Shown: in pieces, positions 14,546 through 19,582 of the stretch
How the letters are laid out: each line of letters starts with the position of its first letter
Position numbering within the stretch: position 1 is the stretch's first letter
NCBI GenBank assembly: GCA_046313675.1
Contig: JBKBXU010000042.1
Coordinates: 1 to 19,582, forward strand
Reading direction: 5' to 3'
Source: JBKBXU01 sp046313675
GTDB lineage: Bacteria; Bacteroidota; Bacteroidia; Cytophagales; Cytophagaceae
DNA: 19,582 bases
The notes under the pieces: generated by a model
The model's input: only the letters and a program-made list of their open reading frames with translations
Told to the model about the DNA's origin: nothing
Databases searched by the model: none
Translations under genes and position numbers: made by a program

Positions 14546-14947
14546 GCTGTATTATTTCATTATACCTAACCACGCGATATACTCGCCGAATAGCATATAC
14601 CTTCATTTTAAACTCGGTAAATATAAATCTCAATCACCTGAAAAACAACAGAAAAAAGCTTATAAACTTTTATAAGATACATTCCTTAGTGGCATTTAAA
14701 GCAATCTATCACACCTACGAACATTTTATTCAAATTTACTCAACGTCAATGAGTCTATTTCCTAAACTTTTTGGTAAAAAACATTATATTCCTCATTAAT
14801 AGGCATATTAGGATAATTCATGTAATCTAAATGCTTGAACTCTCCTTGAATCAAGAACAGAATAACAATAATTCTTTATGGCAATAAAGAGGTTTTTCCT
14901 ATTTTTATCAAACTGCTTTAGATTTTCAATTTTAAAACCAAAGAAAA
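14546..14947. other. Divergent intergenic region, AT-rich
   Basis: This 402-bp gap separates the leftward lipoprotein gene from the rightward amidohydrolase gene. It holds an 18-bp inverted repeat (14659-14676). The minus strand has a partial -7 element (TATATTTA) about 75 bp before the lipoprotein ATG, and the + strand lacks a clear TAnnTTTG box. No protein-coding frame is convincing and no RNA structure was recognised. Confidence 0.5.
14659..14676. promoter_or_regulatory. 18-bp inverted repeat, possible operator
   Basis: CTTATAAA and TTTATAAG are perfect eight-base arms around CT, giving an 18-bp dyad in the divergent intergenic region, 114 bp before the lipoprotein ATG and 272 bp before the amidohydrolase ATG. 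It is AT-rich, so chance is a real alternative. Confidence 0.35.
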
Positions 14948-15760
14948 ATGATTATAGATGTACATACACATCTCAATAACTACCATGAAGAGAACGTAAC
15001 TTCCGTCAAGGATTGCCTTGACAGGTTACAGGAATCAATGACAAAAAACAATATTGATTGTGCCTTGGTGCTCACTTCCTATAAGGTGACAGAACATAGG
15101 CCCAGCACCAAATCTGTGATTGAAGCCACCAGGCATTTGAAAAATATATTTGTAGTAGCAGGCATCAGCTACCTTAATTATAAAGTACAGGATTTAAGGG
15201 AAATTGAGGATTACCTAAAAGAAGGTTTAGTGAAAGGCATCAAGCTATACCCGGGCTATGAGCCCTTTTATCCGAATGATGCCCGTTTGAAAGTTGTTTA
15301 CGATATGGCCATTGAGTACGATGTGCCTGTAATGTTTCACTCTGGTGACACGTACTCTCCCCAAGGGAAAATCAAGTATTCCCACCCCATTCATATTGAT
15401 GATTTGGCAGTAGATTATCCTGAATTAAAAATTGTGATCTGTCATGTGGGCAACCCCTGGATTATCGATTGCATGGAAGTGGTATATAAAAATGAAAACG
15501 TTTACGCGGACTTTTCCGGCCTTGTATTGGGCGACTTTTCTGACAAATTCGAAATTTACATGAAAGAGAAGCTTGAAAATATGATGCTTTATGTAGGGGA
15601 ACCTAAATGGTTACTTTATGGTACCGACTGGCCAATTTCCACCATGAGCTCCTACATTAATTTTATGAAACAACTAGACCTGGAAGAAAAAAACAAAGAG
15701 CTCATTATGTGGAAAAATGCTGCCAAATTATTCAAAATTGATGTAAATAATTTGAAGTAA
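14948..15760 (+). CDS. Amidohydrolase-family metal-dependent hydrolase
   Basis: A 270-aa TIM-barrel protein of the amidohydrolase_2 (ACMSD-like) group. Metal-binding residues are visible: DVHTH (His6, His8), FHSG (His131), CHVGNPW (His166) and YGTDWP (Asp227), with GIKLYPGYEPF around 97-107 containing Lys99. Relatives are decarboxylases or hydrolases of cyclic or aromatic acids and lactones, often with Zn; the substrate cannot be read from the sequence. The length is short but complete for the family, with no signal peptide, so it should be cytoplasmic. The ATG at 14948 follows AAAGAAAA, a weak purine-rich site. It is a single rightward gene facing the cupin gene. Confidence 0.85.
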   Translation: MIIDVHTHLNNYHEENVTSVKDCLDRLQESMTKNNIDCALVLTSYKVTEHRPSTKSVIEATRHLKNIFVVAGISYLNYKVQDLREIEDYLKEGLVKGIKLYPGYEPFYPNDARLKVVYDMAIEYDVPVMFHSGDTYSPQGKIKYSHPIHIDDLAVDYPELKIVICHVGNPWIIDCMEVVYKNENVYADFSGLVLGDFSDKFEIYMKEKLENMMLYVGEPKWLLYGTDWPISTMSSYINFMKQLDLEEKNKELIMWKNAAKLFKIDVNNLK

Positions 15761-15908
15761 TTCTTTGACAAAGTAGACTGGCCTTACTTTTCATTGAAGC
15801 TTCTGATTTTAAGAACGTGTAACCAGTACGGTTTTCTTTAATAAATAGCCGTCATAAATATTTGCGATGGGTATTAATGTTTTTGTGGAGCCCTTTTTAT
15901 GCTTTAAA

Positions 15909-15920
15909 GCTTGTACAAGC
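15909..15920. promoter_or_regulatory. Palindrome GCTTGTACAAGC, TTGTACAA core
   Basis: A perfect 12-bp palindrome with the same TTGTACAA core as sites at 17481 and 18945. It lies in the gap between the convergent amidohydrolase and cupin genes, 16 bp past the cupin stop, next to a second 10-bp palindrome (GCTTTAAAGC, 15901-15910). Its position is unusual for an operator. Confidence 0.3.
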
Positions 15921-15936
15921 AGATGTATGTTTCAAT

Positions 15937-16449
15937 TTATTTAAAATTTATTCCGATCAACTTCCCGTAAAACCCCATTATTCTCATGACAAACGAAGGA
16001 GGCTTCACTGAAACTATTTCTTTTGAATAATTTGTCCATAGAGTTGATATCCCAACAATTGATTTAAAATTCATTTTCCCATTTTTAACAAGACCGCTTT
16101 TAGCAAACGTATGAAGGCCTTTAAAGAAACCCTCAAACTCCATTGCCGGTTGATGGGTATTGTAAACCCGTACAAATTCATCAGTGTTATTTTTAAAGGT
16201 ATGAGGCTCCCCCTTTTCAATAGTTATTTTTTCTCCAGCTTTGGCCGTAATCCATTTATCTTTTTTAAATACTTCTAATTCTCCACTTATTATTGCATAT
16301 GTTTCTATTGCAGTGGGATGAATATGAACCGGTGTTCCGCCTGAATTTGGAGAAAGTATCCATTCCATTTCTAAAGATTTACCATCAGTATCTTTTGACG
16401 TTTTCACGATGGTCATTACCATTCCGATTTCTCTACAATCTAATTGCAT
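15937..16449 (-). CDS. Cupin-domain protein
   Basis: A 170-aa protein with a single cupin barrel. Motif 1 is GGTPVHIHPTAIETYAIISGELEV, with His42, His44 and Glu49 as metal ligands; motif 2 is EKGEPHTFKN, with His83 as the fourth. The C-terminal 60 residues form an extension with FEGFFKGLHTFAKSGLVKNGKM and a hydrophobic tail near FVMRIMGFYGKLIGINF. Cupins of this size include isomerases, dioxygenases and sugar-binding regulators; nothing here decides between them. The ATG at 16449 is used, but ATGs at 16422 and 16416 (MVMTIVKTS) would also fit and may be truer to the family. It lies leftward of the sugar-locus isomerase, separated by a large hairpin. Confidence 0.85.
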   Translation of the reverse strand: MQLDCREIGMVMTIVKTSKDTDGKSLEMEWILSPNSGGTPVHIHPTAIETYAIISGELEVFKKDKWITAKAGEKITIEKGEPHTFKNNTDEFVRVYNTHQPAMEFEGFFKGLHTFAKSGLVKNGKMNFKSIVGISTLWTNYSKEIVSVKPPSFVMRIMGFYGKLIGINFK

Positions 16450-16477
16450 AATATTTGATCTATTTTTTTATACCCTG

Positions 16478-16666
16478 TCAATGGCTATGCGATGATCTGA
16501 TATAGTCTATGGTTGCATTAAAACCACTTTCGTACCCGCCGGTCAGGCAAGGCCCGCTGGTACGAAAGATACTAAAAAACACAATTAATCCCAGCATAAT
16601 ATACTGAACTACAATGTTGCTCGCCTTCACTATTCTTGTAATTACTCCTTCAAACTTAACACCCAT
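16478..16666 (-). CDS. Doubtful 62-aa ORF with one hydrophobic segment
   Basis: The frame starts at an ATG 11 bp after the isomerase stop and reads MGVKFEGVITRIVKA, then a hydrophobic run (IVVQYIMLGLIVFFSIF). Its second half is read through the large palindrome at 16527-16568, which argues against a real protein. The first 35 codons could be the beginning of a membrane protein interrupted by that repeat. No family was recognised. Confidence 0.2.
   Translation of the reverse strand: MGVKFEGVITRIVKASNIVVQYIMLGLIVFFSIFRTSGPCLTGGYESGFNATIDYIRSSHSH
16527..16568. repeat. REP-like palindrome, 10-bp perfect outer arms
   Basis: CTTTCGTACC (16527-16536) and GGTACGAAAG (16559-16568) are exact reverse complements, and most of the GC-rich inside also pairs (GC, GG, TC against GG, CC, GC), giving a 42-nt hairpin with two mismatches and a short loop. 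GC content is far above the surroundings. The minus-strand tail is TGGTTTT, so it could also end the sugar operon transcript. Confidence 0.65.
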
Positions 16667-16677
16667 TAAATACACTC

Positions 16678-17688
16678 CTAAGCCGTAAAATCGTCAAAGG
16701 CTTTATTGCCAACTCTAATGATGTTTTTGGCAATAAACTCTGCGCCCTCTTTGGCACCATCTTCCTGGTTTTTCAGGCAATCTTCCCACTCCAGAACCGC
16801 CCAACCGGGGAAATCATACTGAGCAAATTTGCTGAATATAGCCTTAAAATTAATTTGCCCGTCACCTAAAGAGCGGAACCTGCCAGGCCTGTCAACCCAT
16901 TCCTGGTAACCGCCATAAACCCCCGACCGTCCGGTAGGGTTAAATTCTGCATCTTTAACATGAAACATTTTAATCTGATCCTTATAGATGTCAATAAAAT
17001 CAAGGTAGTTCATCTGTTGCAGAAGGAAATGACTTGGATCATAGAGAATCTTTACACGAGGGTGCTTATTTGTGGCAGCCAGAAACCTTTCGAAGGTAAT
17101 CCCATCGTGCAGGTCTTCGCCGGGATGAATTTCGTAGCAAAGATCAACACCTGCTTCCTCAAAGGCATTCAGTATCGGAAGCCATCTTTTGGCCAATTCA
17201 TTAAATCCGGCTGAGACATCGTTTTTGCCGCGTTGAGGCCAAGGGTAAACGGTGTGCCACAATAAGGCGCCGGAGAATGTGCCATGTGCCGTAAGCCCTA
17301 AATTCTTGCTGGCTTGTGCTGCATATTTTAATTGCTGAATGGCCCATTCTGCTCTCGCTTTAGGGTTGTTTTTCACCTCTTCAGGAGCAAAAGAATCAAA
17401 CATCTGGCCGTAGGCCGGATTTACCGCAATCAGCTGCCCTTGCAAATGGCTTGTAAGCTCTGTAATCTCCAGTCCATACGATTGTACAATACCTTTGACT
17501 TCCTCTGCATAACTACTGCTCTCTGCTGCTTTTTTAAGGTCTATAACTCTTTTGTCCCAGGAAGGAATCTGGATTCCCAAATAGCCTAACGATGACGCCC
17601 ATTTGCAAATGTTTTCCAATGAATTATAAGGCTGTTCATCAGATAAAAACTGGGCAAGAAATATGGCGGGGCCTTTTATGGTTTTCAT
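16678..17688 (-). CDS. TIM-barrel sugar isomerase/epimerase
   Basis: A 336-aa protein of the xylose-isomerase-like TIM-barrel superfamily (sugar phosphate isomerase/epimerase, AP endonuclease 2 type). The usual metal ligands are in place: Glu186 (CYEIHPGEDLH), Asp217 (ILYDPSH), His243 (MFHVKDAEF) and Glu300 (VLEWED). Other features are NICKWASSLGYLGIQIPSW near the N-terminus and HGTFSGALLW in the middle. Together with the neighbouring oxidoreductase this suggests dehydrogenation and epimerisation or isomerisation of a sugar or polyol; the exact substrate is not deducible. I use the ATG at 17688 (MKTIKG); a TTG at 17721 would add 11 low-complexity residues. It lies 63 bp downstream of the oxidoreductase gene. 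Confidence 0.9.
   Translation of the reverse strand: MKTIKGPAIFLAQFLSDEQPYNSLENICKWASSLGYLGIQIPSWDKRVIDLKKAAESSSYAEEVKGIVQSYGLEITELTSHLQGQLIAVNPAYGQMFDSFAPEEVKNNPKARAEWAIQQLKYAAQASKNLGLTAHGTFSGALLWHTVYPWPQRGKNDVSAGFNELAKRWLPILNAFEEAGVDLCYEIHPGEDLHDGITFERFLAATNKHPRVKILYDPSHFLLQQMNYLDFIDIYKDQIKMFHVKDAEFNPTGRSGVYGGYQEWVDRPGRFRSLGDGQINFKAIFSKFAQYDFPGWAVLEWEDCLKNQEDGAKEGAEFIAKNIIRVGNKAFDDFTA
17481..17490. promoter_or_regulatory. Palindrome ATTGTACAAT inside the isomerase gene
   Basis: A perfect 10-bp palindrome with the TTGTACAA core shared with 15909-15920 and 18945-18956. It lies about 200 bp inside the isomerase coding sequence, where an auxiliary operator or a chance occurrence are both possible. 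Confidence 0.25.
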
Positions 17689-17751
17689 ATTTTTATTTTT
17701 AAATCTAAAGCTTTTTTCCAAAGAGCCTTTTTACAACAGCTAGATGTGCGA

Positions 17752-18924
17752 TTAAATCTTTACCCATGTCGAATTGCTTTTTCCGGACTCTATCACCGCT
17801 TCAATAAAACGCATACCCCGAACACCTTCAGAAATACCCGGGAAGTCGTAAAAGTCACCGTCGTTTTTTCCTTCTTTCTTATAGGCATAAACAGCCTTGG
17901 AAAAATTGCGGTAAATATTAGCAAGTGATTCTATGTATCCTTCCGGATGACCACCCGGTAGGCGGGTATGGGCGTTGGCATTGTTTGAAAGGTATGTATT
18001 ACCGGCACCGGTCTTCAATAGTTGGTCAGGGTGGTCTGCTGATTTTATAATGAGTCGATTTGGNNNNNNNNNNTTGGGGTCAGACTGCAACCATTCAATA
18101 GCGCCTTTTTCTCCGTAAACCCTTATTTTTAATTCATTTTCTTCACCTGTGGCAACCTGGCTTACAATCATAACCCCTTTGGCATCCTTATCAAAGCGCA
18201 TCAGGATACTTGCATCATCTTCCAACAGCCTGCCTTCTACAAAGGTAGTAATATCTGCAGCCACCTCTGTTATTTTAAGCCCCGTAATATATTCTGCCAG
18301 GTTTCCGGCGTGCGTACCTATATCAGCCACGCAACAACTTATTCCCGCCTTTGTTGGATCGGTTCTCCAGGCTGCCTGCTTTTGGCCATTCTCTTCAATC
18401 CTGCCTGAGAGCCATCCTTGTGGATATTCAACAAGTACTTTTCGTATTTTTCCGATACCCTGCTTCCTGACTATTTCCCTTGCTTCTCTGACCATCGGAT
18501 AGCCTGTATAATTATGTGTCAGGCCAAATAAAAGGCCTGTCTTATCAACGAGTTTTTCTAATTCCTGAGCCTGTTCCAGAGAGTAAGCCAAAGGTTTCTC
18601 GCACAAAACATGAAATCCATTTTCCAAAGCCAGCTTGGCCTGTTCAAAATGCAGATGATTTGGGGTAACAATAGCCACAAAATCCATTCTTAAATCTTCC
18701 GGTAGTGACTTTTCATTGTCAATCATTTCTTGATATGAAGAATATGCCCTTCTCTCATCCAGATGCAAATGTTCGCCTGTTTGCTTTGATTTTAAAGGAT
18801 CGGAACTGAAAGCACCGCAAACCAGATTAATCTGACCGTCAAGCATGGCAGCCATTCTATGTACACTTCCAATGAAACCTTCCAGACTTCCACCAACCAT
18901 TCCAAACCGAATTTTTCTTTCCAT
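17752..18924 (-). CDS. Gfo/Idh/MocA-family NAD(P)-dependent oxidoreductase
   Basis: A protein of about 390 aa that oxidises or reduces a sugar or polyol hydroxyl with NAD(P). The N-terminal Rossmann region begins IRFGMVGGSLEGFIGSVHRM (5-24), with the family's EKP motif at 109-111 (Lys110 conserved) in HVLCEKPLAYS and the catalytic DIGTH (Asp201, His205). The C-terminal half is the usual beta-sheet domain. Ten Ns at 18064-18073 interrupt it; the frame continues across, but the run may be an artificial join. The gene is followed by the isomerase and diverges from a sugar transporter; a good Bacteroidota promoter and an overlapping palindrome lie just upstream. ATG at 18924. Confidence 0.9.
   Translation of the reverse strand: MERKIRFGMVGGSLEGFIGSVHRMAAMLDGQINLVCGAFSSDPLKSKQTGEHLHLDERRAYSSYQEMIDNEKSLPEDLRMDFVAIVTPNHLHFEQAKLALENGFHVLCEKPLAYSLEQAQELEKLVDKTGLLFGLTHNYTGYPMVREAREIVRKQGIGKIRKVLVEYPQGWLSGRIEENGQKQAAWRTDPTKAGISCCVADIGTHAGNLAEYITGLKITEVAADITTFVEGRLLEDDASILMRFDKDAKGVMIVSQVATGEENELKIRVYGEKGAIEWLQSDPXXXXPNRLIIKSADHPDQLLKTGAGNTYLSNNANAHTRLPGGHPEGYIESLANIYRNFSKAVYAYKKEGKNDGDFYDFPGISEGVRGMRFIEAVIESGKSNSTWVKI
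18064..18073. other. Assembly gap (10 Ns)
   Basis: Ten Ns lie inside the oxidoreductase gene, between TTTGG on the left and TTGGGG on the right. The flanks share TTGG, as expected when two contigs that really overlap were joined with a fixed-length gap. Confidence 0.95.
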
Positions 18925-18944
18925 TGATGAAGATTTTTAAGTTA

Positions 18945-18956
18945 ATTTGTACAAAT
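18945..18956. promoter_or_regulatory. Palindrome ATTTGTACAAAT, likely operator
   Basis: A perfect 12-bp palindrome in the divergent intergenic region of the sugar locus. It overlaps the -7 element and probable start point of the oxidoreductase promoter, where a bound repressor would block transcription. The TTGTACAA core recurs at 15909 and 17481. Confidence 0.5.
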
Positions 18957-18981
18957 ATAATTTTCATACCTGGCCGTACAA
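18952..18981 (-). promoter_or_regulatory. Bacteroidota-type promoter of the oxidoreductase gene
   Basis: On the minus strand TTG (18979-18981) is separated by exactly 19 bases from TATATTTG (18952-18959), matching the phylum consensus TTG, 19-20 nt, TAnnTTTG. The predicted start point is near 18945-18948, giving a leader of about 20-24 nt before the ATG at 18924. Confidence 0.65.
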
Positions 18982-19018
18982 TGATTTTCCGACATTTCAA
19001 CACTTCTATATTTCATTA

Positions 19019-19582
19019 ATGGAGCAGCAACTCAATAGGGACCGGCTTTTTTTAGCGAGCAAATTGGCTCTTATTGCCACAGCAATGACTTTTGCCATCC
19101 GGGCTAACCTTATTGGTTTCCTTGGAACAGAATTCAATATTTCACCAAAAGACATGGGCATTGTCTTTGGAACGGCTTTCTGGGGATTTACCCTTTCTAT
19201 GATAATTGGCGGTACATTGTGCGACCTTCTGGGCATGAAACGATTGTTAAAATTTGCTTTTGCAGGGCATATAACCGGAATTCTGCTAACACTTTTGTCA
19301 ACCGGCTTCTGGTCATTATTCATTTCTACCTTATTTGTGGGGGTTGCCAATGGATTGGTGGAAGCGGCTTGCAACCCACTTGTTACCACATTGTATCCCG
19401 ACCAGAAAACAAAGAAACTAAATCATTTTCATGTCTGGTTTCCAGGTGGTATTGTATTAGGGGGCCTGGTAGCTTTTGGCCTCGATAAAATGCATGCCGA
19501 CTGGCGTTTTCAACTTGCGTCCATTTTTATTCCTACAATCGCTTATGGAATACTATTTTTCAGGCAGACTTTTCCGGTAACT
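19019..19582 (+). CDS. MFS sugar transporter, 5' part
   Basis: The first 188 aa of a major facilitator superfamily permease, cut off by the window end. Hydrophobic segments lie at about 13-35, 46-67, 77-97, 99-118, 140-156 and 166-181, that is, the first six helices. The loop after helix 2, CDLLGMKRLLKFAF, matches the MFS loop 2-3 signature (D-x-x-G-x-K/R-x). The pattern KLNHFHVWFPGGIVLGG resembles the FucP/sugar-proton symporter branch in Bacteroidota. It diverges from the oxidoreductase/isomerase genes with a 94-bp gap, so it probably imports their substrate. The ATG at 19019 is the first in a frame that stays open to the end. Confidence 0.85.
   Translation, partial: MEQQLNRDRLFLASKLALIATAMTFAIRANLIGFLGTEFNISPKDMGIVFGTAFWGFTLSMIIGGTLCDLLGMKRLLKFAFAGHITGILLTLLSTGFWSLFISTLFVGVANGLVEAACNPLVTTLYPDQKTKKLNHFHVWFPGGIVLGGLVAFGLDKMHADWRFQLASIFIPTIAYGILFFRQTFPVT

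Noticed and set aside
15765..15795. AAAGTA/TACTTT hairpin between amidohydrolase and cupin genes as a terminator
   Set aside because: Weak stem with a nine-base loop and no run of Ts after it.
19006..19389. Leftward 127-codon open frame at the right end
   Set aside because: It is antisense to the clear MFS transporter, whose frame has membrane helices and a loop 2-3 motif; the leftward frame is a compositional shadow.

Overview
The window looks like chromosomal DNA from a Bacteroidota bacterium (Cytophagales-like by overall gene flavour, not proven). The signs are: a promoter of the phylum-specific type (TTG, 19 nt, TAnnTTTG) before the oxidoreductase gene; almost no Shine-Dalgarno sites; a lipoprotein with a CKKE start to its mature part; a small membrane protein with the FKLLSWPGA motif reminiscent of gliding protein GldL; and the ParE-type toxin with its short partner common in this phylum. 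The record is a draft: ten Ns interrupt the oxidoreductase gene. There are no rRNA, tRNA, CRISPR, phage or complete insertion-sequence features.

Layout. 1-7350 is an AT-rich patchwork of single accessory genes: a + strand terminator for a gene left of the window, a two-gene unit (haloalkane-dehalogenase-like hydrolase, then a DinB-fold protein), a DUF4143-type AAA ATPase, a CPBP membrane protease overlapping a secreted alpha/beta hydrolase, a divergent AraC regulator, and a tiny membrane protein flanked by related 30-bp elements. Coding-looking gene tails lie in several gaps. 7358-8961 holds a coupled pair: a CrtA (spheroidene monooxygenase)-like protein and an unrecognised 298-aa protein. 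9122-10156 has a five-TM protein and a ParE-type toxin-antitoxin pair.

10419-13390 reads as one leftward, more GC-rich operon: acpS, a five-TM protein, an aminoglycoside-phosphotransferase-fold kinase and an inositol-monophosphatase-fold phosphatase, the last two overlapping by ATGA. 13560-14545 adds a DHFR/RibD-domain protein and a lipoprotein beside a truncated gene tail that still overlaps the acpS start. A rightward amidohydrolase (14948-15760) faces a leftward cupin (15937-16449).

16678-19582 is a sugar or polyol utilisation locus: a leftward Gfo/Idh/MocA oxidoreductase plus a TIM-barrel isomerase/epimerase, and a divergent MFS sugar transporter that runs off the right end. The most interesting regulatory signal is a TTGTACAA-centred palindrome that occurs three times between 15.9 and 19.0 kb and overlaps the -7 element of the oxidoreductase promoter. 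I did not find a clearly new defence or mobile system; the best candidates for follow-up are the CrtA-like pair, the kinase/phosphatase pair, the cassette-like small gene, and the palindrome set.
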